Assembly: GCF_003797825.1 (NCBI RefSeq)
Contig: NZ_RKME01000003.1
Coordinates: forward strand, 1 to 64,000
DNA length: 64,000 bases
Direction: 5' to 3'
Origin: Gordonia sp. OPL2
GTDB taxonomy: Bacteria > Actinomycetota > Actinomycetes > Mycobacteriales > Mycobacteriaceae
Shown here: piece after piece, positions 1 through 8,631 of the stretch
Layout of the letters: the number at the start of each line of letters is the position of its first letter
Position numbering within the stretch: position 1 is the first letter of the stretch
Made by a program: the position numbers and the translations under genes
Notes under the pieces: generated by a model
The model's input: the letters and a program-made list of their open reading frames with translations, nothing else
Told to the model about the DNA's origin: nothing
Databases searched by the model: none

Positions 1-296
1 GGACCGGGGGTCGGCGCACCGGGCTTGGGGCCCGGACGCGCGGGACCCGGCTTGGCGCCACCGGAACCGTTGGCACCCGGCTTGGGGGCGCCACCCGGTC
101 GGGCCGCCGGCTTCCCGGCGTCCTTGGATCCCGACTTCTGGGGGAATGACTCGCGGAGTCGACGGGCCACGGGGGCCTCCACCGTCGACGACGCGGATTT
201 GACGAACTCGCCTTGCTCCTTCAGACGCTCGAGCACCTGCTTGCTCGTCACGCCCAGTTCTTTGGCCAGTTCATGCACGCGGGCCTTGCCTGCCAC
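1..296 (-). CDS. infB: Translation initiation factor IF-2, N-terminal part (partial)
   Basis: Only the first 98 or so codons lie in the window; the gene runs off the left edge. The GTG start at 296 has a GAGGAG ribosome site four bases upstream. The product begins with a short helical IF2_N module ([19 protein letters not shown]) and then enters a low-complexity Gly/Pro/Ala/Lys stretch, the disordered linker typical of actinobacterial IF-2 before the GTPase core. IF-2 delivers initiator fMet-tRNA to the 30S subunit in the cytoplasm. It is the last gene of the rimP-nusA-ylxR-infB run. Identity rests on the N-terminal motif and the operon context, since the G domain is not visible. Confidence 0.93.
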   Translation of the reverse strand, partial: MAGKARVHELAKELGVTSKQVLERLKEQGEFVKSASSTVEAPVARRLRESFPQKSGSKDAGKPAARPGGAPKPGANGSGGAKPGPARPGPKPGAPTPG

Positions 297-398
297 TGCT
301 CTCCTCACTTGGAGGTCGAGCGGGCTGCCCGCTACGACCTCGGTTTACGTCCGAAACGCGCTCATCGTGGGTACTTCACGGTGTGCTCATGTCTTCTG

Positions 399-758
399 CT
401 ACCTGTTCCGGCCGCTATGGCCATCTACTGCGGTGATCCCGCCGATTGCTTCGGCGAGGTCGTCGGGGTCCACGGTCAGACCGGGCACCCGAAGCGCCGA
501 GGGAAACGCCCGTCGTCGCACCGCGGCGGACACACAGTCCCGCTGCGGGTGCAACCAGGCACCTCGTCCCGGCATGGTCTTCGCGGCGTCGACGACGATC
601 ACCGGTGGCCCGTCGCCGTGTACGGCGACGACCCGGACCAGATCCGTTGCTTCGGCACGTTGCCGACATCCGACGCACGTGCGGACCGGTCCGCGTGGGC
701 GTGAGCCCGTGCGGAGGGCCGGGCCCTCGGGTGGTGTCGACAGCGATCGCTGAACCAT
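399..758 (-). CDS. YlxR family RNA-binding protein (DUF448)
   Basis: A 119-residue basic protein carrying the two YlxR hallmarks: a CVGCR motif (Cys28, Cys31) and GRGAWLHP (about residues 64-71). YlxR proteins are small nucleic-acid-binding or nucleoid-associated proteins nearly always encoded between nusA and infB, as here, 44 bases after nusA and about 100 bases before infB. The N-terminal 25 residues are Pro/Arg-rich and may be partly untranslated, because the ATG at 758 lacks a clear ribosome site. Family assignment is firm; the cellular role is only partly known for the family. Confidence 0.9.
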   Translation of the reverse strand: MVQRSLSTPPEGPALRTGSRPRGPVRTCVGCRQRAEATDLVRVVAVHGDGPPVIVVDAAKTMPGRGAWLHPQRDCVSAAVRRRAFPSALRVPGLTVDPDDLAEAIGGITAVDGHSGRNR

Positions 759-802
759 CGATCAGTCTAGCGCGCCAGGTCGGTTCTCGGACAACCGGCT
801 GC

Positions 803-1840
803 TCAGTCGGCGTGCGGAGCGTCGGAACGGCGTGCCGGGGCGGGTGCCGGTGCGGGGTCGGCATCCGATCGGATGTCGATCCGCCAGCCGGTCAGCCGGG
901 CGGCGAGCCGGGCGTTCTGCCCCTCTTTGCCGATGGCCAGCGAGAGCTGATAGTCCGGGACGACCACGCGGGCTGCCTTGCCCGCGAGGTCGACGACCTC
1001 GACCGACACAACCTTCGCCGGCGACAGCGCATTCCCGACGAACACGCCCGGTTCGGTGTCGTAGTCGATGATGTCGATCTTCTCGCCGGCCAGTTCACTC
1101 ATCACGTTGCGCACGCGCTGCCCCATCGGGCCGATGCATGCGCCCTTGGCGTTGAGCCCGCTGACGCCGGTGTGGACCGCGATCTTCGATCGATGCCCGG
1201 CCTCCCGAGCGACCGCGACGATCTCGACCGAGCCGTCCTCGATCTCGGGAACCTCGAGTGAGAAGAGCTTGCGCACGAGGTTGGGATGGGTGCGCGACAA
1301 CGTGATCTGTGGGCCGCGCGGGCCGCGACTGACCCCGACCACGTAGCACTTGATCCGGTCGCCGTGGGTGTAGGTCTCGCCGGGAACCTGCTCGGCGGGC
1401 GGGATGACACCCTCCGCGCTGTTGGCGTCGCTGCCGATCTGCACCACGATCATGCCGCGGGCGTTGGCGCGGGCGTCCTGCTGGACCACACCGCCGACGA
1501 TCTCCCCCTCGTGCGTGACGAAGTCGCCGAAGTTCTTCTCGTTCTCGGCGTCGCGCAGACGCTGCAGGATCACCTGTCGGGCGGTGGTCGCCGCGATACG
1601 GCCGAAACCCTCGGGCGTGTCGTCCCACTCGTGGACCACGTCTCCGTTGTCGTCGAGTTCCTGCGCCATCACCCGGACCGCACCGGACTTGCGGTTCACG
1701 TCGATGCGGGCGTGCGGCGCGAAGCCGTCGGTATGGCGGTAGGCGGTCAGCAGCGCCGTCTCGATCGCGGTGATGACCGTGTCGATCGAGATGCCCTTGT
1801 CCGCCTCGATCATGCGCAGCGCGTTGATGTCGATGTTCAT
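803..1840 (-). CDS. nusA: Transcription termination/antitermination factor NusA
   Basis: 345 residues, the usual short actinobacterial NusA without the C-terminal acidic repeats. The order is an N-terminal RNA polymerase-binding domain (about 1-105), an S1 domain (about 107-184, ending in the PQITLSR strand), KH1 with a GPMG loop (237-240) and KH2 with GKEGQNAR (304-311). It binds RNA polymerase and nascent RNA, modulating pausing, termination and rRNA antitermination. The ATG at 1840 has an AGGAG site and overlaps the stop of a tiny upstream ORF (see 1837-1878). It lies downstream of rimP and upstream of ylxR/infB. Confidence 0.97.
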   Translation of the reverse strand: MNIDINALRMIEADKGISIDTVITAIETALLTAYRHTDGFAPHARIDVNRKSGAVRVMAQELDDNGDVVHEWDDTPEGFGRIAATTARQVILQRLRDAENEKNFGDFVTHEGEIVGGVVQQDARANARGMIVVQIGSDANSAEGVIPPAEQVPGETYTHGDRIKCYVVGVSRGPRGPQITLSRTHPNLVRKLFSLEVPEIEDGSVEIVAVAREAGHRSKIAVHTGVSGLNAKGACIGPMGQRVRNVMSELAGEKIDIIDYDTEPGVFVGNALSPAKVVSVEVVDLAGKAARVVVPDYQLSLAIGKEGQNARLAARLTGWRIDIRSDADPAPAPAPARRSDAPHAD

Positions 1841-1878
1841 GGGGATGGGCTCCTATTCATTTGTCTGCTCCTATTCAC
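1837..1878 (-). promoter_or_regulatory. Duplicated ribosome site and mini-ORF leader of nusA
   Basis: Just before nusA an 18-base unit is tandemly duplicated (forward copies at 1849-1865 and 1867-1883, differing by one base). On the minus strand each copy supplies GAATAGGAG, so there are two Shine-Dalgarno sites. ATG at 1860 lies seven bases after the upstream AGGAG and reads M-N-R-S-P-S-P-stop, its TGA overlapping the nusA ATG (ATGA). A GTG at 1878 is in the same frame because the repeat is a multiple of three. It looks like a translated leader coupled to nusA. That function is inference; the sequence arrangement is direct. Confidence 0.5.
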
Positions 1879-1992
1879 TTGTCCGATTCGATTGTGCGCG
1901 GATCTGTGGCGTTTGGGTATCCGCCGGGGTGGTGTGTCCGGCGGGAGCCGTGTCGGACGCGGGTGTCCGGGTCATCGGCTGGGGGTCGTCGT

Positions 1993-2541
1993 CTAGCTGT
2001 CGGAGCGTCGGCGGGCGATCTCGTCGGGATCGAGGCCGCAGAGCTCCAGTTCGGCGGTCCCCGGGCGGGAGAAGTCGACCTGCACCACCGCGTCGACGAT
2101 CGTCGCGAGGTCCAGGTCCTGCGTCCGCAACCGGCCCTTGTCGTTGGCGACGATGCGGACGTGGCCGTCGTCGACGGGACCGATCCGGCCCGTCACCTGT
2201 CGGGGTGAACCGCCGTCGGGGGTCGACACGGTCGCCGCGACCTTGCGTCCGCGCGCGCGACGCCAGTGGCGCGGCGCGGTGAGCGGGCGATCGATGCCCG
2301 GGGAGGTGACCTCGAGGGTGTACTCCTCGTCGGCGGTGGTCGGCGTGTCGTCGAGAACGGCCGAGATCTCGCGGCTGAGGTCGGCGAGCACATCGAGGTC
2401 GCCGCCACCGTCGCGGTCGACGACGATCGTGATCTCGGGACGGGTCGACGGCGAGTCCACGATGACGTCCTCGAGGTCGAATCCCCGTCCGGTGACCACG
2501 GATTCGACGAGATCGCTGACCTGCTCGGCGGTGATCGGCAC
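1993..2541 (-). CDS. rimP: Ribosome maturation factor RimP
   Basis: 182 residues matching the YhbC/RimP family: an N-terminal alpha/beta domain with LVESVVTGRGFDLEDV and a PEITIVVD strand, the SPGIDRPL motif, and a C-terminal SH3-like barrel. RimP assists 30S subunit assembly. I chose the GTG at 2541 because GAGGAG lies six bases upstream and the family normally starts just before this helix; an in-frame ATG at 2577 would add 12 residues. It is the first gene of the nusA operon. About 150 bases separate it from nusA, and they hold the duplicated nusA leader. Confidence 0.93.
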   Translation of the reverse strand: MPITAEQVSDLVESVVTGRGFDLEDVIVDSPSTRPEITIVVDRDGGGDLDVLADLSREISAVLDDTPTTADEEYTLEVTSPGIDRPLTAPRHWRRARGRKVAATVSTPDGGSPRQVTGRIGPVDDGHVRIVANDKGRLRTQDLDLATIVDAVVQVDFSRPGTAELELCGLDPDEIARRRSDS

Positions 2542-2749
2542 GGCACTCTCCTCGTCTTCAGTTGTCGGTGGGGACATTCCGCGGCCGGCACCTCGGGGTG
2601 TCGGCAGGTCCGCGACCGGCTGAGTGGCAGTGCACCATCCTAGAGGATTCGGCGACCGCTTCCGACCACGGCGGCCGCCGACCCTCCCCCGGCCGCGTGC
2701 CGGACGCCACCGCCGCGCGTCGCCGTCCGCGGCTGGCATCATGTGTCGC

Positions 2750-3286
2750 GTGACCTCACCCCTGACGCGCCGAACGGTCCTGCGGGGCGGCCTCGCCGTC
2801 ACCGCCGGTACCGTCGCCCTCTCGGCGATCTCCGCGTGCGATCGCGGTCCCACCGCCGACCAGATCACCGCGGCGGCACTCGTCCCCCTGGTCCAGGCGG
2901 CCCTCGCCGACCAGGCCGCCGCGCAGTCGCTGGCACCCCGGACCCCGGAGTACACGAACGCGCTCGGCGTGGTCGCGTCTCAGCGTGGTGAGCACGCACG
3001 CGCCCTGCGCGAGGAGATCATCCGTCTCGATCAGGAGACCGCCACCCGCATCGACCCGGCCGCACCGGCAGGTTCGGGAGGATCGAGCACGGCGGCGCCG
3101 GCACCCTCGACGGGATCGGTGACCTCCGTCCCCGACGTGACGTCGGTCGCCGACCTGCGGGGCCGGCTGTCGCGCTCAGCGCGGACCGCCGGGGATGCCG
3201 CGGGCACTCTCGGTGGCTACGCGGCCGGACTCGCCGGCGCCGTGTCCGCGTCGGTCACGAGCATGGTGGAGGTGCAGCTCGGATGA
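2750..3286 (+). CDS. Putative Tat-type lipoprotein, Ala-rich (Rv2843-like)
   Basis: About 178 residues. The N-terminus has twin arginines (TRRTVLRGG), a hydrophobic stretch and a lipobox ending ISAC, so export by Tat or Sec followed by lipid attachment is expected. The rest is Ala-rich and helical with a Ser/Gly/Pro linker near the middle; no catalytic motif is visible. Its stop overlaps the start of the next gene (ATGA at 3283-3286), and that neighbour is ferritin-like, so the two probably act together. GTG at 2750 is used; ATG at 2741 would add three residues and neither has a good ribosome site. The divergent position beside rimP is shared with mycobacteria. Function unknown. Confidence 0.75.
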   Translation: MTSPLTRRTVLRGGLAVTAGTVALSAISACDRGPTADQITAAALVPLVQAALADQAAAQSLAPRTPEYTNALGVVASQRGEHARALREEIIRLDQETATRIDPAAPAGSGGSSTAAPAPSTGSVTSVPDVTSVADLRGRLSRSARTAGDAAGTLGGYAAGLAGAVSASVTSMVEVQLG

Positions 3287-3717
3287 CAGCGACGACCGAT
3301 GCCCTGTCGAAGGCCGTCGACACCGAGAACGCGGCGATCTTCGCCTACGGGGTGGCGACCGCCTTCACCTCCGCCGCGCGGAGGACCACCGTCGCCGAGT
3401 ACACGGCCGCGCATCGGGTGCGGCGGGACGAACTCGTCGCCGCTCTCGACGCCGCCGACGCGACCGTGCCCGAGGCGGCCGCCGGCTACACGCTCCCGCT
3501 GACCGTCGACGACTCGGTGACGGCCGTGGGGGCATTGCTCGCCGCAGAGATCGACTGCACGGTGGCCTATCGTGCGCTGATCGAGCAGGCCGACGACCCC
3601 GTCGTCCGACGGCTCGGCCTGGGCGGCCTCACCGACTCGACCGTCCGTGCAGCGAACTGGCGTGTGGCCCTGCGAGATTCGCCCGTGACGATCGCATTCC
3701 CCGGCTCCCCCGGCTAG
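3283..3717 (+). CDS. Ferritin-like DUF4439 protein (Rv2844-like)
   Basis: A 144-residue, nearly all-helical protein. An early TENAAIFAYG helix, an HRVRRDELVAALD helix, and a later AAEIDCTVAYRAL helix fit the ferritin-like DUF4439 fold, with Glu/His residues spaced as possible metal ligands. No signal peptide is present, so it is presumably cytoplasmic, unlike its coupled lipoprotein partner upstream (4-base overlap). The gene ends before a strong palindromic terminator shared with proS. Fold assignment is fairly good by pattern; whether it binds iron cannot be decided from the sequence. Confidence 0.72.
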   Translation: MTATTDALSKAVDTENAAIFAYGVATAFTSAARRTTVAEYTAAHRVRRDELVAALDAADATVPEAAAGYTLPLTVDDSVTAVGALLAAEIDCTVAYRALIEQADDPVVRRLGLGGLTDSTVRAANWRVALRDSPVTIAFPGSPG

Positions 3718-3724
3718 GGCGGAC

Positions 3725-3748
3725 GAGACGGGGATGCATCCCCGTCTC
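3725..3748. terminator. Bidirectional palindromic terminator
   Basis: A perfect 24-base palindrome: GAGACGGGGA, loop TGCA, TCCCCGTCTC. It lies exactly between the convergent DUF4439 gene (ends 3717) and proS (ends 3766), so it can fold on either transcript. There is no T-tract, which is common for terminators in high-GC actinobacteria. Confidence 0.75.
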
Positions 3749-3765
3749 CGATCACATCCGGCTAG

Positions 3766-5508
3766 CTAGTCGCGTGCTGCCGCGGCGACCGCCGCAACGG
3801 CCCCCTCGACGGGCACCTCGGTGGTCTCCCCGGTGAAGCGGTCGCGGATCTCGATGGTGCCGTTGGCATATCCGCGCCCGACGACGACGACGACCGGCAT
3901 GCCCAGGAGTTCGGCGTCCTTGAACTTGACCCCCGGCGAGGCCTTGCGGTCGTCGAGAAGCACCGACACGCCGGCGGCGTCGAGATCCTCGGCCAGCCCG
4001 TGGGCGCCGGCGATGGCGGCGTCGTCCTTGTTCGCGATGACGAGATGCACACCGAACGGGGCGACCGACCGCGGCCAGCGCAGTCCCTTGTCGTCGTGAC
4101 TCTGTTCGGCGATGACCGCGACGAGACGGGACACGCCGACACCGTAGGACCCCATCGTGAGGCGGACCGGCTTGCCGCTCTCACCGAGCACGTCGACCTC
4201 GAAGGCGTCGGTGTACTTCTGGCCCAGCTGGAAGATGTGGCCGATCTCGATGCCCTTCGCGGAGACGAGGGGCCCTTTGCCGTCGGGTGAGGGATCACCG
4301 TCGCGGACCTCCGCCGCCTCGATCGTCCCGTCCGCGGTGAAGTCACGTCCGGCGACGAGGTCGACGTAGTGCCTGCCCTTCTCGTCGGCGCCGGTGACCC
4401 ACGACGTGCCGTCGACCACCCGCGGATCGACGAGGTACGGGACACCGTGCGCGGCAAGCCCTCTGGGCCCGATGTACCCCTTGACGAGGAACGGGTTGGC
4501 GGCGAAATCCTCGTCGGTGAGCAATTCCACCTCGGCGGGCTCCAGCGCCGCCTCGAGGCGCTTCATGTCGACCTCGCGATCGCCCGGTACGCCGACGCCG
4601 GTGATCTCCCAGTCGGCGCCCGGTCGCCGGACCTTGATCATCACGTTCTTGAGAGTGTCCCGGGCGCTGTAGGCACGCTCGAAGGTGGCGTCCGCCCAGG
4701 CGACCAGCGTCTCGATGGTCGGGGTGTCGGGAGTGTCATGGATCGTCGCCTGCGGCAGGCCGTCGAAGGGGATCGGCTCGGGCGCGGGCGTGATCACCGC
4801 CTCGACATTCGCCGCGTACCCGGACTCCAGGCATCGGACGAACGTGTCCTCCCCGACCTCGCTCTCGGCGAGGAACTCCTCGGACGCGCTACCGCCCATC
4901 GCCCCCGATGTCGCCGCGACGATCACATAGCGGACCTCGAGACGACGGAAGATCCGCTGATACGCCTCGCGATGGGCATCGTAGGCGGCCTTCAGACCGT
5001 CGTCGTCGAGGTCGAAGGAGTAGGCGTCCTTCATCACGAACTCACGGCCGCGGAGAATCCCGGCGCGAGGCCGCTCCTCGTCGCGGTACTTCGTCTGGAT
5101 CTGATAGAGGATGACGGGCAGATCCTTGTACGACGAGTACTCCCCCTTGACCAGCTGGGCGAAGAGCTCCTCATGGGTGGGGCCGAGCAGCATGTCGGCA
5201 CCCTTGCGGTCCTTGAGACGGAACAGGGCGTCGCCGTACTCGGTCCATCGTCCCGTCGACTCGTACGGGTCGCGCGGCAGCAACGCGGGCAGCAGGATCT
5301 CCTGCGCGCCGATCGACGCCATCTCCTCGCGGACCACGTTCTCCACGGCCTTGAGCACACGCAGGCCCAGCGGCAGCCAGGTGTAGACCCCCGGCGCGGT
5401 GCGGCGGACGTATCCGGCGCGCACGAGGAGTTTGTGGCTGGGCACCTCGGCGTCGGCGGGATCGTCGCGGAGGGTGCGCAGGAACAAGGTCGACATGCGA
5501 GTGATCAC
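3766..5508 (-). CDS. proS: Prolyl-tRNA synthetase
   Basis: 580 residues, the length of bacterial-type ProRS (M. tuberculosis about 582). Class II motifs are visible: motif 2 region [17 protein letters not shown] followed by [10 protein letters not shown], a central YbaK-like editing insertion, and motif 3 [13 protein letters not shown] near residue 450, then the anticodon-binding domain. It charges tRNA-Pro in the cytoplasm. GTG at 5508 (reading V-I-T-R-M-S) matches the conserved start of mycobacterial ProRS; ATG at 5496 is the alternative. Neither has a ribosome site, so a leaderless message is likely. The antisense ORF across 4369-5523 is a shadow. Confidence 0.96.
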   Translation of the reverse strand: MITRMSTLFLRTLRDDPADAEVPSHKLLVRAGYVRRTAPGVYTWLPLGLRVLKAVENVVREEMASIGAQEILLPALLPRDPYESTGRWTEYGDALFRLKDRKGADMLLGPTHEELFAQLVKGEYSSYKDLPVILYQIQTKYRDEERPRAGILRGREFVMKDAYSFDLDDDGLKAAYDAHREAYQRIFRRLEVRYVIVAATSGAMGGSASEEFLAESEVGEDTFVRCLESGYAANVEAVITPAPEPIPFDGLPQATIHDTPDTPTIETLVAWADATFERAYSARDTLKNVMIKVRRPGADWEITGVGVPGDREVDMKRLEAALEPAEVELLTDEDFAANPFLVKGYIGPRGLAAHGVPYLVDPRVVDGTSWVTGADEKGRHYVDLVAGRDFTADGTIEAAEVRDGDPSPDGKGPLVSAKGIEIGHIFQLGQKYTDAFEVDVLGESGKPVRLTMGSYGVGVSRLVAVIAEQSHDDKGLRWPRSVAPFGVHLVIANKDDAAIAGAHGLAEDLDAAGVSVLLDDRKASPGVKFKDAELLGMPVVVVVGRGYANGTIEIRDRFTGETTEVPVEGAVAAVAAAARD

Positions 5509-5589
5509 GAGTGTCGAGCTTAGTCGGGTACCGCCGGTCGGATGTGTGCGGTGTGGGACGCCCACGATCGGCCCCGATATGGTGTTGCG

Positions 5590-6330
5590 GTGCTCGTCAT
5601 CCTGCCTCCCTCCGAGACCAAGTCCGACGGCGGGCGGGGCGGCCCGCTGGACCTGGACACGCTGTCGTTCTCGGAGCTGAACCCGATTCGCAAGCGCATC
5701 GCCGAGGCGATCGTCGATCTGGCCGGCGATCTCGACGCGAGCCGCGCGGCCCTGGGCCTCGGGGCGACCCAGCTGTCCGAGATCGATCGCAACGCCGACC
5801 TCTGGCTCTCGCCCACCCGGCCCGCGATCGAGCGCTACACCGGCGTGCTCTATGACGCACTCGATCATCGCGGGCTCACCCGCGCCGGGAAGATCAAGGC
5901 CACCGAACGGCTCGCGATCGGGTCGGCGTTGTTCGGTGTGGTGCGAGCCGGCGATCCGATCCCGGCCTATCGCCTCTCCGGCGGCTCGCGACTGCCCGAC
6001 ATGCCGACCCTCGCGTCGGTGTGGAAGCCCGATCTCTCCGACGCCCTCGATGCCGTCGACGACTTCGTCGTCGATCTCCGCTCAGGTGTCTACCACCAGC
6101 TCGGTCCGGTGCGCGGTGCGGTCAGCGCGACGGTGATGACCGAGGCCGCCGACGGCAGTCGAAAAGTGGTGAGCCACTTCAACAAGCACTACAAAGGCCT
6201 CATGGCGCGCGAGCTCGTCCGGACCCGGCGGACCGTGCGCGACGTGAACGGGCTGGCCGCCGTGCTCGCCGATGCCGGACAGCGTGTGGAGATCGCGGCG
6301 GCCGATCAGATCGTGGTGCTCACCGACTGA
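5590..6330 (+). CDS. yaaA: YaaA family peroxide stress protein (DUF328)
   Basis: 246 residues beginning [11 protein letters not shown], the signature YaaA opening, with a conserved central DALD and YHQLG region and a terminal [15 protein letters not shown] segment typical of the family. In E. coli YaaA limits free iron and DNA damage during peroxide stress; the same role here is inferred from the family. It is transcribed divergently from proS with about 80 bases between the starts. GTG at 5590 places the conserved motif at the N-terminus; an in-frame ATG at 5542 would add 16 non-conserved residues. Confidence 0.85.
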   Translation: MLVILPPSETKSDGGRGGPLDLDTLSFSELNPIRKRIAEAIVDLAGDLDASRAALGLGATQLSEIDRNADLWLSPTRPAIERYTGVLYDALDHRGLTRAGKIKATERLAIGSALFGVVRAGDPIPAYRLSGGSRLPDMPTLASVWKPDLSDALDAVDDFVVDLRSGVYHQLGPVRGAVSATVMTEAADGSRKVVSHFNKHYKGLMARELVRTRRTVRDVNGLAAVLADAGQRVEIAAADQIVVLTD

Positions 6331-6342
6331 TCGCGTTCTCCG

Positions 6343-6365
6343 TCGGTGGTGGGCACCGCCGCCGA
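6343..6365. terminator. Hairpin between yaaA and the PPOX gene
   Basis: TCGGTGGTG pairs with CCGCCGCCGA around a short loop, about nine base pairs with two G-U wobbles on the plus transcript. It sits between the convergent stops at 6330 and 6373, so a terminator role is likely but not proven. Confidence 0.45.
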
Positions 6366-6372
6366 TGCTCGC

Positions 6373-6909
6373 TCAGTCGAAGGTGAATCGCGTGGCACCG
6401 CCGGGTTCGACCGTCTGCAACGCGGTCGCGCGCAGGGGCGTGACTCGATAGACGTGCCAGGGCGGCGGGCCCGCCGACGGTGCGCTGAAGTCGGCGGTCA
6501 ACGCCGTGCCGGTCTCGTCCACGCGGCAGGGCCAACCGTCGTCGGCGGCCCAGAGCTCGGCCATCTCCGCGACGACGTCGGGGTCGCGGATCAGGTGTGC
6601 CTCACCCTCGACGACGAGGTCGTAGTCGCGGGCGGCCAGCGACATCGTGCAGCGTGGATCGCGCGCCACGTTGCGCCCCTTGCGCGTGGTCTCCCCGGTC
6701 TCGAACCACAGGAAACCCTTGTGCCAGAGCGCACCCACCCCGGTGACATGTGGCGCGCCGTCGGCGTCGATCGTCGCCAGCCACCAGGTGTGCCGGTCGG
6801 GACCGCCGGTGCCGGGCGCCTGCGGCACGCCCTCCTCGAGGCGCGCGGCGACAGGACCCCAGTCCAGGGTCGCCACGTCGTACAACTCAGCCAGATTCTT
6901 CGCCTTCAT
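6373..6909 (-). CDS. Pyridoxamine 5'-phosphate oxidase-fold protein
   Basis: 178 residues with the split-barrel flavin- or F420-binding fold of PPOX-like proteins: HTWWLATIDADGAPHVTGVG, LWFETGETTRKGRN and CTMSLAARDYDLVVEGEA are the three core strands, with Thr/Arg residues placed as in cofactor phosphate-binding members. Such actinobacterial proteins usually use F420 or FMN in redox or haem-handling reactions; the substrate cannot be read here. The ATG at 6909 is 47 bases downstream of the MFS stop at 6957, so the two may be co-transcribed. Confidence 0.78.
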   Translation of the reverse strand: MKAKNLAELYDVATLDWGPVAARLEEGVPQAPGTGGPDRHTWWLATIDADGAPHVTGVGALWHKGFLWFETGETTRKGRNVARDPRCTMSLAARDYDLVVEGEAHLIRDPDVVAEMAELWAADDGWPCRVDETGTALTADFSAPSAGPPPWHVYRVTPLRATALQTVEPGGATRFTFD

Positions 6910-6956
6910 GTTCTGGTAGACCCAGGTGGGTCCCAGAACTCATCGGGCGTCAGAGG

Positions 6957-8471
6957 TCACCGCGGCTCGTCGACGTCGAGGCTGGCGTTCGCCGCCTCCT
7001 GGGCGGCCTGCCCCTCGGCCACCTCTTCGGGGGTGAATCGCATGAACAGCACGACGACGGCGGCGAGCACCGCGATCCCCGCGCAGCACGCGAAGGCGAG
7101 ACCGTATCCACTCGCCTGGGCGGCGAGTTCGGTCGGGTTCATGTCCTCGACCGGACCGGTCGTACCGCCCTGCGACAGCGCCCGCGAGGTGACCGCCGCG
7201 CCGACGGCCACGAGGCCGATGGCGCCGCCGAGGTTCTGGGCGACCTGGGCCAGTGCCGTGAGCGGGCCGATCTCGAGTGGACCGACCCCGGCGACCACGG
7301 ACAACGTGAGGGGGATGACGGCGAAGCCGACGCCGAAGCCGATCACGACGACCGGCAGACCGATGCTCGGGAAGTAGTCGGGCGCGCCCGTCGCGATCGA
7401 CGATGCGTAGAGACAGCCGGCCAGGATGATCGCACCGCCGAACAGGACGAGCCAGCGGGGCTGGACCATCAGCGACAGCTTGGACGCGATCGCGGCGGCA
7501 AGACCGAGCCCGAAGGCGAACGGGACGACGGCAAGACCGCTCTGGATCGGTGAGTACTTGAGGATGCCCTGCAGGTACAGCGAGATGAAGACCGCCATGC
7601 ACATCATGATCATGCTGGCGAAGAAGATGGCGACCAGGGCCGCTACCCGATTCCGGTTGCCGAAGAGCACGAACGGCAGGATGGGGTTGCTCGCGCGCCG
7701 CTCGACGACGATGAACGCTGCCAGCGCCAGGCCACCGAGGACGAACGAACCGACCACCAGGGGACTCGCCCAACCGTTCGGCCCTTCGTTCACCGCCAGG
7801 ACGAGCAGCGTGCAGCCGAGGGTCGCCAGCACCGCGCCGGGGACGTCGAGCGAGAGCCGTTCGCCCTGCGATTCGCGCAGCACGAGGATCGCGCCGAGGG
7901 CCACGATGATCCCGATGGGCACGTTGATCAGGAAGACCAGGCGCCAGGACAGCTGGGTGAGTACGCCGCCGAGGATGAGTCCCGCCACCGATCCGACGCC
8001 GGTCATCGCGGCGTAGATCGCGAAGGCCTGACTTCGTGGCTTGCCGGGCGCGAACGTCGTCGCGACCAGGGCCATGGCCGTCGGTGCGGCGATCGCCGCC
8101 GAGGCGCCCTGCAGGGCCCGGCCGATGATCAGGCTGGTCTCGTCCCAGGCGACGCCGCACAGCAGCGAGGTCAGCGTGAACGCGACGACACCGATGATGA
8201 ACATGCGCTTGCGGCCGAAGGTGTCGCCGAGTCGTCCACCCAGCAGCATCAGGCCGCCGAAGGCCAGCACGTAGCTGCTGATGATCCAGTTGGCGCTCGA
8301 CTCGGAGAGTTGCAGTGCGTCACGGATCTTGGGGAGGGCGAGGGCCGCGACCGTGCCGTCGAGCACCATCAGCAGCTGCATCCCGCTCAGGACCAGGATC
8401 GCGGCGCCGAACACGCTGCGGTATTCCGGCACGGCGGCGTGCGCGGAGCTCGACGTCTCGGGGGCGGACAT
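6957..8471 (-). CDS. MFS drug exporter, DHA2 (EmrB/QacA) type, 14 TM
   Basis: 504 residues with about 14 hydrophobic segments. The signature motif LDGTVAALALPKI in TM1 and motif A GGRLGDTFGRKR after TM2 identify a proton-coupled DHA2 exporter; motif C (VGSVAGLILGGVLT) is also present. It is an inner-membrane drug or lipid efflux pump whose substrate is unknown. ATG at 8471 begins just before a cytoplasmic Ser/Ala tail and TM1; an upstream in-frame extension to 8555 is not supported. About 160 bases with no recognisable feature separate it from the sirohem synthase upstream. Confidence 0.9.
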   Translation of the reverse strand: MSAPETSSSAHAAVPEYRSVFGAAILVLSGMQLLMVLDGTVAALALPKIRDALQLSESSANWIISSYVLAFGGLMLLGGRLGDTFGRKRMFIIGVVAFTLTSLLCGVAWDETSLIIGRALQGASAAIAAPTAMALVATTFAPGKPRSQAFAIYAAMTGVGSVAGLILGGVLTQLSWRLVFLINVPIGIIVALGAILVLRESQGERLSLDVPGAVLATLGCTLLVLAVNEGPNGWASPLVVGSFVLGGLALAAFIVVERRASNPILPFVLFGNRNRVAALVAIFFASMIMMCMAVFISLYLQGILKYSPIQSGLAVVPFAFGLGLAAAIASKLSLMVQPRWLVLFGGAIILAGCLYASSIATGAPDYFPSIGLPVVVIGFGVGFAVIPLTLSVVAGVGPLEIGPLTALAQVAQNLGGAIGLVAVGAAVTSRALSQGGTTGPVEDMNPTELAAQASGYGLAFACCAGIAVLAAVVVLFMRFTPEEVAEGQAAQEAANASLDVDEPR

Positions 8472-8631
8472 AGGCTTCGACGCTACCGCCCGCGGACCCG
8501 AATATGCCAATCCCCATTGGTCTGTTGCCGACGTCACCGACCGGTCGGACGTCACGGTCGAATGTCCAGGTCCGGCCCCTGCGCGGTGGCGACATGTGCG
8601 GTCCCGGGGACACAGTCGGCAGGGAGCGCGG

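Noticed and set aside
2542..2955. Long N-terminal extension of RimP
   Set aside because: The upstream frame is antisense to the lipoprotein gene; the GTG at 2541 has a proper ribosome site and matches the family start.
4369..5523. 384-codon plus-strand open frame opposite proS
   Set aside because: Antisense shadow of a complete prolyl-tRNA synthetase gene.
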